64,000 nt of DNA from Halanaerobacter jeridensis (GCF_016908315.1 NZ_JAFBDQ010000009.1:62001-126000); one strand, 5' to 3'. Positions 17,533 to 27,700 are shown, counted from the first letter of the stretch. Program-made: numbers and translations. Notes: generated by a model from the sequence alone, not told the origin.

Positions 17533-18822
17533 TTACTCCAACTTTTTCACCTTCTTTAAAGCTAGATAATTAGCCTCAATAGTAGCTTTTAATTCATCTT
17601 CTGTATGAGCATTAGAAATGAAATTAGCTTCAAATTGTGATGGAGGTAAATAAATCCCTTGCTTTAACATCTGATTAAAATAAGCGGCAAAGACATCAGT
17701 ATTAGAAGTCTGAGCCGTCTGATAATCAACCACTTCAGTGTCGGTAAAGAAAATACTAAACATAGATCCTACTCGAGAGATTTGGGCTTTAATTCCTAAA
17801 CTCTCAATATTATTTCTAAATCCTTCGGCTAAATATGCCCCTTTCTCTTCTAAAGAAGCATATACATCTGACTGCTTAAGTAATTTTAATGTCTCAGCTC
17901 CTGCCTTCATTGCTAATGGATTCCCAGATAAAGTCCCGGCTTGATAAACTGGTCCTTCAGGAGCTACATACTCCATAATCTCCTTTTTACCTCCATAAGC
18001 TCCCACAGGTAAACCTCCGCCAATGATTTTCCCTAAAGTTGTGATATCAGGTTCAACTTCATACAATTCTTGGGCGCCTCCATAAGATAATCTAAAACCT
18101 GTCATTACTTCATCAAAAATAAGCAAAATATCATTATCAGCAGTCATCTTTCTTAGATTTTCTAAATATTCGTCATGAGGTTCAATAACTCCCATATTAC
18201 CAGTAACTGGTTCTAAAATAACTGCTGCAATCTCGTCTTGATACTTATTAAAGATTTTTTCTAATGCTTCTAAATCATTATAAGGAGCTACAATCGTTTC
18301 TGAAGCAATATCATTTGGTACTCCTGAACTACCAGAAATACCTAATGTTGTAACCCCTGAACCGGCTTCAACTAATAGACTATCTCCATGACCATGATAG
18401 CAACCTTCTAATTTAACAATTTTATCACGACCTGTATAACCCCTAGCTAATCTTAGAGCACTCATCGTCGCTTCAGTACCTGAGTTGACCATCCTAACTT
18501 TAGCAATTGAATCAACAGCATCAATTATCAATTCTGCTAGTTCTGTTTCTACTTGAGTAGGAGCACCGAAACTAGTTCCTTTTTTTACCTGACCTTGCAA
18601 TGATTCTACTATTTGAGGATGATTATATCCTAAAATCATAGGTCCCCAAGAACCAACATAATCCAAATATTCATTATCCTCAATATCATAAACCTTAGAC
18701 CCTTTCCCAGCTTCAATAAATATTGGCTCATTATCAACGGCTGAAAAAGCACGAGCTGGGCTATTTACTCCCCCAGGAATGACTTTTTTTGCTTCTGCAA
18801 ATGCTTCTTCTGAATTAGACAT
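17533..18822 (-). CDS. hemL: Glutamate-1-semialdehyde 2,1-aminomutase
   Basis: 429 residues, full length. A PLP enzyme that converts glutamate-1-semialdehyde to 5-aminolevulinate, the second committed step of the C5 tetrapyrrole route. The N-terminal [10 protein letters not shown], the cofactor region [10 protein letters not shown], and the Schiff-base Lys in [17 protein letters not shown] are present. It is the last gene of the 29-kb cobamide run, 45 bp after cobA-hemD, and pairs with hemA near the front of the same run. Its placement under the B12 riboswitch suggests that ALA here is made chiefly for corrinoids. Confidence 0.96.
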   Translation of the reverse strand: MSNSEEAFAEAKKVIPGGVNSPARAFSAVDNEPIFIEAGKGSKVYDIEDNEYLDYVGSWGPMILGYNHPQIVESLQGQVKKGTSFGAPTQVETELAELIIDAVDSIAKVRMVNSGTEATMSALRLARGYTGRDKIVKLEGCYHGHGDSLLVEAGSGVTTLGISGSSGVPNDIASETIVAPYNDLEALEKIFNKYQDEIAAVILEPVTGNMGVIEPHDEYLENLRKMTADNDILLIFDEVMTGFRLSYGGAQELYEVEPDITTLGKIIGGGLPVGAYGGKKEIMEYVAPEGPVYQAGTLSGNPLAMKAGAETLKLLKQSDVYASLEEKGAYLAEGFRNNIESLGIKAQISRVGSMFSIFFTDTEVVDYQTAQTSNTDVFAAYFNQMLKQGIYLPPSQFEANFISNAHTEDELKATIEANYLALKKVKKLE

Positions 18823-18867
18823 CTTATTTTTCTACCTCCTGTTATATTATTCTAGTGCTCTCATAAA

Positions 18868-20376
18868 TTAATTATAGTACTCTTGCAGTGCAGTAGTTAA
18901 ACCTTCAACTGTATATTCATCTGCTATAATTTCAACTTCTAAACCAAAATCACGCACAGTATCAGCAGTAATAGGGCCAATGCAAGCTAATTTGACTCCA
19001 CTCAATAACTGATGATAATCTGCCCCTAACATTTCTATAAAATTTCTAACTGTAGAAGAACTGGTAAAAGTAACTACATCAATCTTATCTTCAGCTAACC
19101 TAGAAACTAAATTTTTATTCCCCGCTCCTTGAATCGTCTTATAAGCTGTAATATTATCAACATCTGCTCCTAAGTCTTCTAAACCCTCTTCTAAAGTAGG
19201 ACGAGCAATGTTGGCCCGCGGTAATAAAAACTTCTGCCCAGTTAAATCTTGATCAGAAAAATCAGCTAAGATGGCTTCACTGACATAATCTTCTGGGATA
19301 TAATCTACTTTCAGACTATATGACTTCAGTTCAGCAGCTGTTTTAGAGCCAATCGCAGCTAAATTAGCACCGGCTAAAGCACGTACATCATGACCAAGGC
19401 TAAATAAACGTTCCATCATATATTTAACTCCATTGACACTAGTAAATATAATCCAATCATACTCATTTAGTTTTTTTAAACTCTCATCTAATGGTTTATA
19501 ATCCTCGGGAGGAGTAATCTTAATCGCTGGTGCTTCAATAACTTTAGCTCCAGCTCTAGATAGTTGCTGACAAAATCCCGCTGCCTGTTTAGTTGGTCTA
19601 GTAACTACTATTTCTTTAGAAAATAAGGGCTTTTTTTCAAACCAATTTAATTTATCATGCATGTGCACTACTTCTCCAATTATAATCACTGCCGGCGGTT
19701 GGAAATCAGCTGCTTCTACTTTAGATACAATATTTTCTAATTTTCCTGTTAATGTTTCCTGTTCTGGTCTAGTCCCCCATCTAATTAAAGCTATTGGCGT
19801 TTGAGGATCACGACCAGCATTAATCAACCGTGGAACAATCTTAGGTAGATTTCCTACTCCCATTAAAATAACCAAAGAGCCAACCCCAGTAGCTAATTTA
19901 TCCCAATCAATAAAATCTTTATCTTTACTCGGATCTTGATGCCCCGTCACAAAAGCTACGGAAGAATTAAAATCACGATGAGTTAACGGTATTCCTGCAT
20001 AAGCAGGCACAGAAACAGGTGATGTAATACCTGGCACAAGTTCAAACTCAATTTCTGCTTCAGCTAATAAAGTAGCTTCTTCACCACCACGACCAAAAAC
20101 AAAAGGATCTCCTCCTTTTAATCTAGTTACTATTTTCCCTGCTTGTGCTTTAGAGATTAATAACTCATTAATTTCTTTTTGAGTACGATAATGGTCATTC
20201 GCTTTCTTTCCGACATAAAAAGTTTCTGCATCTTCTGCAGCATATCTCAATAATTTTTTATTAGCTAATCTATCATATAATATTACATCTGCTTCTTTAA
20301 TTGTCCGCAAACCTTTAACTGTAATTAACTCTTCATCTCCAGGTCCTGCTCCTACCAAATAAACTTTGCCACTCAT
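18868..20376 (-). CDS. cobA-hemD: Fused uroporphyrinogen-III methyltransferase / uroporphyrinogen-III synthase
   Basis: 502 residues. Residues 1-245 are the SAM-dependent methyltransferase (VYLVGAGPGDEELIT, VTRLKGGDPFVFGRGGEE, LVILMGVGNLPKI) that makes precorrin-2. Residues about 255-502 are HemD (VVTRPTKQAAGF, IIFTSVNGVKYMM, VDVVTFTSSSTVRNF), which closes the uroporphyrinogen III ring. The fusion is common in Firmicutes and channels the product to the corrin/siroheme branch. Start ATG at 20376 follows GAGGTAAATTA and sits 2 bp after the hemC stop. A decayed N-terminal copy of this gene exists at 55094-55543. Confidence 0.95.
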   Translation of the reverse strand: MSGKVYLVGAGPGDEELITVKGLRTIKEADVILYDRLANKKLLRYAAEDAETFYVGKKANDHYRTQKEINELLISKAQAGKIVTRLKGGDPFVFGRGGEEATLLAEAEIEFELVPGITSPVSVPAYAGIPLTHRDFNSSVAFVTGHQDPSKDKDFIDWDKLATGVGSLVILMGVGNLPKIVPRLINAGRDPQTPIALIRWGTRPEQETLTGKLENIVSKVEAADFQPPAVIIIGEVVHMHDKLNWFEKKPLFSKEIVVTRPTKQAAGFCQQLSRAGAKVIEAPAIKITPPEDYKPLDESLKKLNEYDWIIFTSVNGVKYMMERLFSLGHDVRALAGANLAAIGSKTAAELKSYSLKVDYIPEDYVSEAILADFSDQDLTGQKFLLPRANIARPTLEEGLEDLGADVDNITAYKTIQGAGNKNLVSRLAEDKIDVVTFTSSSTVRNFIEMLGADYHQLLSGVKLACIGPITADTVRDFGLEVEIIADEYTVEGLTTALQEYYN

Positions 20377-20378
20377 GA

Positions 20379-21305
20379 TTAATTTACCTCCTCAATTTCT
20401 GCTAAAATTTCTGCTGCTCCTTGTTCAATTAATTCTTGCGCTAAATCAACTCCTATCTTAGCAGCTTTATCTCTGCTACCAACCAAATTATCGCACAATA
20501 GCTTAGTTCCATTCTCATTAGCGACCATACCTGATAAGTTTAATCTTTCACCCTCAATCTGAGCATAGGCTCCAATAGGAGTTTTACAATCACCACCCAA
20601 ATGTTCTAAAAAACTTCTTTCTGCTTGAACTGTATCAATAGTCTCTTGATCTTGGACTGAGAATAATAATTCTTTTATAGCCTCATCATCTGCTCTAGTT
20701 TCTAGAGCTAATGCTCCTTGCCCTGCAGCAGGAATAGAAATTTGGGGAGATAAATATTGACTAATTTTATCTTCCCAGCCCATTCTTTCCAACCCAGCTA
20801 CTGCTAGTACAATTCCTGACAAATCTAGATTAGCTAATTTATCTAATCTAGTATCAATATTACCTCTAATAGGTTTTACGACTAAATCAGATCGATAGTT
20901 TAATAATTGTGCCTTACGTCTCAAACTACCCGTCCCTATTTTAGCCCCCGGTTCCAGCTCATCTATTGTCTTATCATCTTCAGTAATTAAAGCATCTAAA
21001 GGATTAGCTCGTTTAGGAAAAGCTGCAATTTCTAACTCATCATCTATTTGAGCTGGCATATCTTTAAGACTATGAATAGCTAAATCAATTTCTTTTTCTA
21101 GTAATGCTACTTCTATTTCTTTAATAAATAAGCTTTTTCCACCTATTTCTCTTAACTGTTTATCTAAAATTTTATCGCCTTGAGTAGTTATCTCTTTTAA
21201 GTTGAATTCATATTCAGGAAATTCATCTGCTAACTTATTAGCTATCAATTTAGATTGAGCAATAGCTAATTGACTGCTTCGCGTACCAATTATGACTTCT
21301 TTCAT
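20379..21305 (-). CDS. hemC: Porphobilinogen deaminase
   Basis: 308 residues, normal length. Polymerises four porphobilinogen molecules to hydroxymethylbilane in the cytoplasm. Seen: IIGTRSSQLAIAQS at the N-terminus, the substrate site SLKDMPAQ, GTGSLRRKAQLL, RGNIDTRLDKL, and the dipyrromethane-carrying Cys in LGGDCKTPIGAYA. It overlaps the upstream sirC-like gene by 4 bp and is 2 bp from cobA-hemD, so it is translationally coupled in the cobamide run. Confidence 0.97.
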   Translation of the reverse strand: MKEVIIGTRSSQLAIAQSKLIANKLADEFPEYEFNLKEITTQGDKILDKQLREIGGKSLFIKEIEVALLEKEIDLAIHSLKDMPAQIDDELEIAAFPKRANPLDALITEDDKTIDELEPGAKIGTGSLRRKAQLLNYRSDLVVKPIRGNIDTRLDKLANLDLSGIVLAVAGLERMGWEDKISQYLSPQISIPAAGQGALALETRADDEAIKELLFSVQDQETIDTVQAERSFLEHLGGDCKTPIGAYAQIEGERLNLSGMVANENGTKLLCDNLVGSRDKAAKIGVDLAQELIEQGAAEILAEIEEVN

Positions 21306-21973
21306 TGTTTTCGCTCCTTTATTTTATTAGATAGATTAAGCTCTTTTAAAATTGACTGAGGAAGAATCTTTTTAATTTCGGCTAGACCTTTTTCTTTCTG
21401 CTTCCCTAATAAATTAATTATCTTATCATCGGCTAATTTTCTAAATATAGTTCTTCTTTTTTGCTCATCTTCTATTTTATTGAGTACTACTGGTCTAATC
21501 TCTGACATCAAAACTAGAAAATCTTCATATTCATTACCGAATTCAGAAGCTAATTTCTGAACTATCTGCTTAGATAAAGCCGGAAGATTACCTCCTGTAG
21601 CTACTGTTAACAACAAATCTCCTCTTTTAACTAATCCCGGTAAAGTGAAAGTAGATAATTCAGGATTATCAACAATATTGGCTAAAATATTTCTTTCTAA
21701 TGCTAATTGTCCAATTCTTTTATTAACTTCAGGCTTGTTTGTCGCTACAATAACTAAAAAACAATCCGTTAAATCTTTAATTACAAATTTACGCTGATAA
21801 TAATCTATCTTATCTTTTTGGGCAGCTATGGAATCAGTTAAGCAGGGACTTACTAATTTAATTTCAGCAGCAGTAGTAAGCAATCTCTTTAATTTGCGAC
21901 TAGCTACTTTACCTCCTCCTACTATTAGTACTTTCTTATTTTTTAAATCAAGGTTAATAGGATATTGTTCCAT
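21302..21973 (-). CDS. Precorrin-2 dehydrogenase (SirC/CysG N-terminal type)
   Basis: 223 residues. NAD-dependent oxidation of precorrin-2 to sirohydrochlorin, the substrate of the CbiX chelatase. The Rossmann motif VLIVGGGKVASRKLKRLL follows YPINLDLKNKKV, and FLVIVATNKPEVNKRI and TLPGLVKRGDLLLTVATGGNLPALSKQI are typical of CysG/Met8p N-terminal domains. It has no methyltransferase domain, which is supplied separately by cobA-hemD. A GAGGGGGC site precedes the ATG. The only precorrin-2 oxidation enzyme in the window, and required for early-cobalt corrin synthesis. Confidence 0.92.
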   Translation of the reverse strand: MEQYPINLDLKNKKVLIVGGGKVASRKLKRLLTTAAEIKLVSPCLTDSIAAQKDKIDYYQRKFVIKDLTDCFLVIVATNKPEVNKRIGQLALERNILANIVDNPELSTFTLPGLVKRGDLLLTVATGGNLPALSKQIVQKLASEFGNEYEDFLVLMSEIRPVVLNKIEDEQKRRTIFRKLADDKIINLLGKQKEKGLAEIKKILPQSILKELNLSNKIKERKQ

Positions 21974-22020
21974 TCAATTAAGCCCCCTCTAGCTTTAATT
22001 TTAACACAAATTATTGAGGA

Positions 22021-23091
22021 TTAAATTAATTTCTTTAGTTTATTAATCAAAACTAAATTTTCTTCTCTACTCTTAACTGCAAGTCGAATGAATTCCTCTC
22101 CTAGTCCTGAATAAGTATTGCAATTGCGAATCAAAATTCCCTCTTGACCCAATTCTTCTTCTAATCTAGAAGCAGTCCATTCACTAGCAGTTAAATCTAC
22201 AAAAATATAATTAATCTCAGGATAATAAACCTTAAGTTGAGAATAATTATTTAACTGTTGATATAAAAAATCTTTTTCTTGAACAATAGCTTTTTTTGTC
22301 TGGTCTATGTATTTTTTGTCTTTCAGTGCTACTTCTCCTGCTAGTTGGGCAAAATAATTAACATTCCACGGATCATGACTAGCTGCTAATTTACTAATTA
22401 ATTCTTGATTTGCTGCACCATATCCTAATCTTAACCCCGGAATAGCAAAAAATTTGGTTAAAGAACGCAGCACAAATAAATTATTATATTCTGTTACTAA
22501 ATCAATAACTGTTACTTCTGAATCTAAAAAATCAACAAAGGCTTCATCTACTAATATATAAGTATCACAACGAGCAGCATACTTAATTATCTCCATTACC
22601 TCTTCTCTAGCTAAAAACTGTCCCGTCGGGTTATTAGGATTACATAAACAGAAAATATCAACTTCATCTAATCTAGGTAGTAATTTTTCTACATTTATCT
22701 TAAAATCATTTTGGCGCGTTAATTGAAATTCTTCAACATCAGCCCCCATACTCTCTAATGCTTTTCTATACTCTGAAAAAGTAGGTGCTAATACTAATGT
22801 TCTATTTGGGTTTAATACTTTAGCTACTAAATAAATTAATTCTACTGCTCCATTAGCAATCATTAAATTTTCTTCCTGCAGTTGCTCCTGCTGAGCTAAT
22901 ACAGATTTTAAAGCACTACAATCAGGGTCGGGATAATTTTTAATAGCACTCAAATTATTCTGTAATACTTCTAATACTGATTCAGGAGGTCCTAAAAAAT
23001 TTATATTCGCACTAAAATCGATAATTTCATCCGGATTCAAATTATATTTTTCGGCTGCTGCTGTAATATTCCCGCCGTGATCTTGTTCCAC
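22021..23091 (-). CDS. cobD: Threonine-phosphate decarboxylase (CobD)
   Basis: 356 residues, aminotransferase class I/II fold. Makes (R)-1-amino-2-propanol phosphate from L-threonine phosphate for the nucleotide-loop linker. Seen: N-terminal HGGN, IDFSANINFLGPP, the PLP region CNPNNPTGQ, LVDEAFVDF, and the Schiff-base Lys in LRSLTKFFAIPGLRLGYG. HisC is the close alternative, but the HGGN start and the adjacent pduX-like kinase settle it. It is 4 bp from pduX. Confidence 0.93.
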   Translation of the reverse strand: MEQDHGGNITAAAEKYNLNPDEIIDFSANINFLGPPESVLEVLQNNLSAIKNYPDPDCSALKSVLAQQEQLQEENLMIANGAVELIYLVAKVLNPNRTLVLAPTFSEYRKALESMGADVEEFQLTRQNDFKINVEKLLPRLDEVDIFCLCNPNNPTGQFLAREEVMEIIKYAARCDTYILVDEAFVDFLDSEVTVIDLVTEYNNLFVLRSLTKFFAIPGLRLGYGAANQELISKLAASHDPWNVNYFAQLAGEVALKDKKYIDQTKKAIVQEKDFLYQQLNNYSQLKVYYPEINYIFVDLTASEWTASRLEEELGQEGILIRNCNTYSGLGEEFIRLAVKSREENLVLINKLKKLI

Positions 23092-23095
23092 ACTA

Positions 23096-23986
23096 TCATC
23101 TCCTTATCTCGTAACCGCCGTTAATCAATTTAGTATTTGTCACATAATCTATATCAGTTATTTGAGAGCTAATATTTTCTTTTATCTCACCAAGCTTGTC
23201 TTTAGAATTTAAAAGCACCCCGATTAATGTTCCGCTATGAGCTATATTAATTCCTAACACTTTTTTCTCGGCTTCCACTACTTGCAGTATCTTGGTTAGC
23301 TGCGGCTTATAAAGAATTGATTGGTTAGCTTGGCTGCTTAATGTGGCTCCTTGTCCAATTAATCTATTATTACCTTCTTTTATCCCCCGCACAATTAATT
23401 GATAAGCTTGTTTAGCTTGCTTTTCCTTCGCTAATTTCAATCTAGCTAAATCTGCTTGAGCATTAAATTGAGTAGTATTAATTGTCCCTCCACAGTCAAA
23501 AATAAGCAGCGGCAGTGGAGTTTTGACTGAACCTAACTTTGCTAACTGTTGTCCTTGTAAATGATTAAAAGCTGTTAATCCAGATAAAAAGCAGCCATCT
23601 GTTGCTTCTATGGACACCGCTATCTCCTGAACAATCTTAATATCTACCTCAACACCTAAAATTGTCATAGTAGCAATTATACTCGCCACAATATCAGCTG
23701 TACTACTAGCCATTCCTTTTCCGACTAACAGTTCCGACTGCAGGTCAACTTGTAGTCCTAAATTTTGCAGATCATAATTATAATAATCTAAAGTTTTCTC
23801 AATAGCTAATTTAGTCTTCTCAGCTTCCTCTTTAATCTTAATTCCAGCCTCGGAATCAATTCTAGTCATTGTCACAGTACTATACAAATCAATCGGACAA
23901 CTAATCTGCAAATTAACTCCAGCAATTATACCCTGCATCAATTCTCCACATGTACCGGGGACTTTAACTGTTACTTTTTTTCTCAT
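23096..23986 (-). CDS. pduX: L-threonine kinase, PduX type (GHMP family)
   Basis: 296 residues. GHMP kinase fold with N-terminal VKVPGTCGELMQG and the ATP-binding GKGMASSTADIVAS (family PxxxGLSSSAA-like loop), plus a late glycine-serine stretch (NIAHSGTLIGVLL). PduX phosphorylates L-threonine to the substrate of CobD; the immediate neighbour of cobD fits that job. It is shared in the operon with all later steps of loop assembly. Confidence 0.9.
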   Translation of the reverse strand: MRKKVTVKVPGTCGELMQGIIAGVNLQISCPIDLYSTVTMTRIDSEAGIKIKEEAEKTKLAIEKTLDYYNYDLQNLGLQVDLQSELLVGKGMASSTADIVASIIATMTILGVEVDIKIVQEIAVSIEATDGCFLSGLTAFNHLQGQQLAKLGSVKTPLPLLIFDCGGTINTTQFNAQADLARLKLAKEKQAKQAYQLIVRGIKEGNNRLIGQGATLSSQANQSILYKPQLTKILQVVEAEKKVLGINIAHSGTLIGVLLNSKDKLGEIKENISSQITDIDYVTNTKLINGGYEIRR

Positions 23987-23997
23987 CTTTTTACTCC

Positions 23998-24732
23998 TTA
24001 ATTTAAAACTACTATCATAATTAATAATGCTGCTACTTCTAATAATTCATTAATCGCACCGTATGCATCTCCAGTCAAAGCATCAATCTTATTAATAATT
24101 AGTTGGGCAACAACAATTGTAACTAGCCAACTAAGCAATAAGATTAATACTCCTTGTAGACCAAACAAAAACCAAGCAACTAATAATGTCCAACTAGTAG
24201 CTACTAACAAATGTCTTAACTTCAACTGCTGATAAGCTTGTCCTAATCCCTCTTTACGAGCATAGGGATAAAAATAAACTGCATAAACCATAGCCCAGCG
24301 ACTAATAGTGGGCATATATAATAAAATATAATTTTTATATTGACTAGGACTTTCTACTAATAAACTAAATTTTAATAAAAACAAAATAACAACAGCAATT
24401 ACACCAAACGCACCAACTCTGCTGTCACGCATAATTTCTAAAATTTTATCCTTCTTTCGTCCGCTAAAAACACCATCACAAGTGTCCATCAATCCATCTA
24501 GATGCAGCCCGCCTGTTAACAGAACCATCCCAGTTAATAATAAAGCATTCGTGACTAAAGGAGGTAGATAAATATCTCCCACATAGTTGATTAAAACTAA
24601 CACAGTTCCCAGTAAAGTTCCAATCAAAGGATAATAAGCCATTGAAGCAGCAATTTTATCTTCCTCATAATCTAATTCTTTCCCAACTGGAATCCGGGTA
24701 ATAAACTGTACTGCCAATAATAACTGATTCAT
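23998..24732 (-). CDS. cobS: Adenosylcobinamide-GDP ribazoletransferase
   Basis: 244 residues, polytopic inner-membrane enzyme that joins activated lower ligand to adenosylcobinamide-GDP. Seen: QFITRIPVGKE at the N-terminus, the conserved GGLHLDGLMDTCDGVFSGR motif with its Asp cluster, MRDSRVGAFG, and several membrane helices. The ATG overlaps the upstream stop codon (ATGA), so translation is coupled to the adenosyltransferase gene. Confidence 0.95.
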   Translation of the reverse strand: MNQLLLAVQFITRIPVGKELDYEEDKIAASMAYYPLIGTLLGTVLVLINYVGDIYLPPLVTNALLLTGMVLLTGGLHLDGLMDTCDGVFSGRKKDKILEIMRDSRVGAFGVIAVVILFLLKFSLLVESPSQYKNYILLYMPTISRWAMVYAVYFYPYARKEGLGQAYQQLKLRHLLVATSWTLLVAWFLFGLQGVLILLLSWLVTIVVAQLIINKIDALTGDAYGAINELLEVAALLIMIVVLN

Positions 24733-25322
24733 CAGTATTCTATCCCCCGTCTACTTTTAATCCCCTGTTCTTGATAAGGATGTTTGACTGCCTTCATCTC
24801 TGTTACCAAATCAGCCGCGACTAAAATTTCTTCCGGCAGACCCCGGCCCGTCAAAATTAATTCTGTCTGTTCTCCTTTCAAGTTAAATAAATCTAATACC
24901 TGTTCAACTGTTAACAAATCATAACGCAGAGCATTATTAATTTCATCTAAAATCACAATCTCTGCTGTATCAGACTCTAATATTTCTTTTGTATATTGAT
25001 AAGCCCAATCGACAAATTGCTGCGCTTCTTCCTGATTATCATCACTTACAAAACAATCTCCACAGCCTTTGCAATTCATCAAGCCTTGTTTGATTGCTGC
25101 TGCATAAGGACAGCCTTTACCAAACTGTTTGATATTAAAGTTAGGCAGTCTTTCTACTGTAGATAATTCTCCAGTATAATTACTTCCTTTTAAATACTGA
25201 ATCATTTCTACTTGATAACCGTGACCTACTGCCCGCAGTCCTAAACCTAAAGAAGCAGTAGTCTTACCTTTGCCTTTACCTGTATAAATCTGCACTAAGC
25301 CTTGTTTCAATTTAGAATTCAT
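24732..25322 (-). CDS. cobO: Cob(I)yrinic acid a,c-diamide adenosyltransferase (CobO/BtuR type)
   Basis: 196 residues. P-loop VQIYTGKGKGKTTASLG, then EIVILDEINNAL and LILTGRGLPEEIL, all typical of the CobO/BtuR family that adds the 5'-deoxyadenosyl group to cobalt. A short insertion has four cysteines (C71, C84, C87, C90; C-x12-C-x2-C-x2-C) that could hold a metal or cluster, which the E. coli protein lacks. It overlaps cbiA by 4 bp. A second, unrelated adenosyltransferase (PduO type) is encoded at 56285-56794 and probably serves cofactor repair for the dehydratase. Confidence 0.94.
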   Translation of the reverse strand: MNSKLKQGLVQIYTGKGKGKTTASLGLGLRAVGHGYQVEMIQYLKGSNYTGELSTVERLPNFNIKQFGKGCPYAAAIKQGLMNCKGCGDCFVSDDNQEEAQQFVDWAYQYTKEILESDTAEIVILDEINNALRYDLLTVEQVLDLFNLKGEQTELILTGRGLPEEILVAADLVTEMKAVKHPYQEQGIKSRRGIEY

Positions 25323-26701
25323 CTAACCCCCCCTTTTTGATATTTACTACATTCTGTTAAAAATCTATCTACAAAACGCGGTTGATTAGCAAAATGTAAA
25401 TGTAGATAACTAGCTAATAAATTATCCCTCATAATTCCTTCAGATCTGCCAGCTGCTCCTTTACCCCCCCATAGTTGATAACTATAATTAATATCTGAAT
25501 CTACATTGCTCAATTTAGAATAATGAAATTCATGTCCCAAAACTTTATCTCCTGTTTTAAATAAAATATTATCTTTAACTACCTTTGCTTCTACATAACC
25601 CATAGCTTGTAAGCTATCTGTCATCTCCACTTGCCCCGAAATTAATCCTACCATGGGGAAACTATTCCCTTGACTATCTATTACTTGTTCACTCAGATAC
25701 ATTAAACCACCACATTCTGCATAAGTAGGTAGCCCTGCTGTAACCTGCTCATAGATATCTTCTTGCAAACTCTGATTAGCCGCCAGTTGGCTTATAAAGC
25801 TCTCAGGGAAGCCCCCGCCAATATACAGCCCATCAACCTCAGGCAATTGATTATCTGTTAGAGGACTAAAATACTTTAATGAAACACCTTTATTGGCTAA
25901 CAACTCAAGATTAGCTTGATAATAAAAATTAAAAGCTTGATCATATGCAACGCCTAAAGTCAAATCATAATCTTGCTCTTCTTTAAATATAGTTCTTTCT
26001 TCAACCTCTACTGCAGACTGAGGTTGAGATAGAGCCAGCAATTGTTCTAAATTGATATTTTCTTCAATCAAAGCTACTAATTGGGCAATAAAATCATCTA
26101 ATTCTTTACTTTCAGTAGTAGGCACTAAACCTAAATGTCGTTCTGGTAGTTCCAAATCACTTTGATACGGCACATATCCTAATACCTCAACTCCAACCTC
26201 AGCTAAAGAATTCTTGACTAATTGATAATGCCCTTCACTGCCGACATTATTAAGAATAACTCCAGCTAAATTTAAATCTGGATCAAAATTCTTATAACCA
26301 TAAGCTACAGCAGCAGCGCTGCGAGCCATCTTCTTCACATCCATCACTAAAACCACTGGTGCATCTAAAATTTTAGCTATATGAGCTGTACTTCCTTGTC
26401 CTTGTTTAGCATTTTTGCCATCAAACAAGCCCATAACTCCTTCAATAACTGCAATGTCACTACCTGGAGCAGAATACTGAAATATTTCTTTACATCCTTC
26501 TGCGCCTAAAAAGCAACTATCAAGATTCCAGGCTTGATTAGATGTTACTAACGTATGAAAACCAGGGTCAATATAATCTGGGCCAACCTTATAAGGCTGT
26601 ACATCATAGCCTTGCTTCGTCAACGCCGCCATTAATCCAATACTCAAAGTAGTCTTCCCTACTCCACTCTGTGTTCCAGCAATTACCACACGTGAGTTCA
26701 T
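25319..26701 (-). CDS. cbiA: Cobyrinate a,c-diamide synthase
   Basis: About 460 residues. ATP- and glutamine-dependent amidation of the a and c side chains. N-terminal P-loop VIAGTQSGVGKTTLSIGLM, VIEGVMGLFDGK, then a class I amidotransferase domain with catalytic Cys in PTYAECGGLMYLS and a late His in HEFHYSKLS. The second of two ATG codons (26701) is best spaced after AGGTGA; the first (26704) is an alternative. It follows cbiB by about 45 bp and overlaps cobO. Confidence 0.95.
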   Translation of the reverse strand: MNSRVVIAGTQSGVGKTTLSIGLMAALTKQGYDVQPYKVGPDYIDPGFHTLVTSNQAWNLDSCFLGAEGCKEIFQYSAPGSDIAVIEGVMGLFDGKNAKQGQGSTAHIAKILDAPVVLVMDVKKMARSAAAVAYGYKNFDPDLNLAGVILNNVGSEGHYQLVKNSLAEVGVEVLGYVPYQSDLELPERHLGLVPTTESKELDDFIAQLVALIEENINLEQLLALSQPQSAVEVEERTIFKEEQDYDLTLGVAYDQAFNFYYQANLELLANKGVSLKYFSPLTDNQLPEVDGLYIGGGFPESFISQLAANQSLQEDIYEQVTAGLPTYAECGGLMYLSEQVIDSQGNSFPMVGLISGQVEMTDSLQAMGYVEAKVVKDNILFKTGDKVLGHEFHYSKLSNVDSDINYSYQLWGGKGAAGRSEGIMRDNLLASYLHLHFANQPRFVDRFLTECSKYQKGGVR

Positions 26702-26746
26702 CATATCACCTGTAACTTTCTATTTATTTTGTTCTTGTTTTTTAAT

Positions 26747-27700
26747 TTATAACTGAGCTATTAGTAGCTTTACACAATAAAAACCACTAATAAACAGAGC
26801 AACATTCCAATACATTAACTCAAGTACTTCTTTTATTTGTTCTGGATTAAAGTCTACTTCTGCCTGCCCCAAATAAGCACGAAAACTCTTTTCTCCATGA
26901 TAATAATTAACTCCTCCAAGCCTAAGTCCTAAAACTCCCGCTACAGCAGCTTCAGGAAAACCTGCATTCGGACTAGGATGTTTAGCAGCATCTCTACTCA
27001 TCATTTTAAAACCATTCTTCCAGTTATGACCAGTAAACCAGGCTGCAATCGCAAATAAAAATCCCGTAATCCGAGCTGGAATCCAATTAGCTAGATCATC
27101 AATTTTAGCGGCAGCCCAACCAAAATGTTGATACTCTTCATTCTTGTAACCAAGCATCGAATCAAGAGTATTAACTGCTTTATAAGCCATTGCTGCCGGG
27201 GCACCACCAAGAGCAGCATAAAAAAGCGGCGCAATAATACCATCACTAGTATTCTCAGCTATCGTTTCTATAGTTCCTCTAATTATATTTTCCACACTTA
27301 ATCCCTCAGTATCACGACCTACAATGCCATCTAGTTTTTTTCTTGCCGCTTCTAAGTCGCCCACTACTAAAGGTTGATAAATGGAATTCCCTGCCCGGGC
27401 CAAGCCCTTAACGGCCAGAGTAGTCGCTAATATCCAAAGCTCAGCAATCATTCCTAGATAATAATTGAAATAATAAGCTCCCTCCAGCAATTTATCAACC
27501 ACTACAAAAGTACTGCTAATAATAATTACAGATAATATAAGACCAGCTATTCTTTCAAACTTACTACCGCATATTCTCCGCAGCAAGTTTTCTAAAAGAT
27601 TAATTCCGCGCCCAATAATCACCACTGGATGGGGATAAAAATTAGGACCACCAATTATTAAATCAAGTATGATTGCTGTTAATAGTAAATAGTTATCCAT
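26747..27700 (-). CDS. cbiB: Adenosylcobinamide-phosphate synthase
   Basis: 317 residues, polytopic membrane protein that attaches aminopropanol phosphate to adenosylcobyric acid. Seen: LIIGGPNFYPHPVVIIGRGI at the N-terminus, GRDTEGLSVENIIRGTIETIAENTSDGIIAPLF in the middle and KHPSPNAGFPEAAVAGVLGLRLGG near the C-terminus, all diagnostic. A 465-bp gap with a large palindrome separates it from cobQ, the only long break in the 29-kb run. Confidence 0.95.
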   Translation of the reverse strand: MDNYLLLTAIILDLIIGGPNFYPHPVVIIGRGINLLENLLRRICGSKFERIAGLILSVIIISSTFVVVDKLLEGAYYFNYYLGMIAELWILATTLAVKGLARAGNSIYQPLVVGDLEAARKKLDGIVGRDTEGLSVENIIRGTIETIAENTSDGIIAPLFYAALGGAPAAMAYKAVNTLDSMLGYKNEEYQHFGWAAAKIDDLANWIPARITGFLFAIAAWFTGHNWKNGFKMMSRDAAKHPSPNAGFPEAAVAGVLGLRLGGVNYYHGEKSFRAYLGQAEVDFNPEQIKEVLELMYWNVALFISGFYCVKLLIAQL

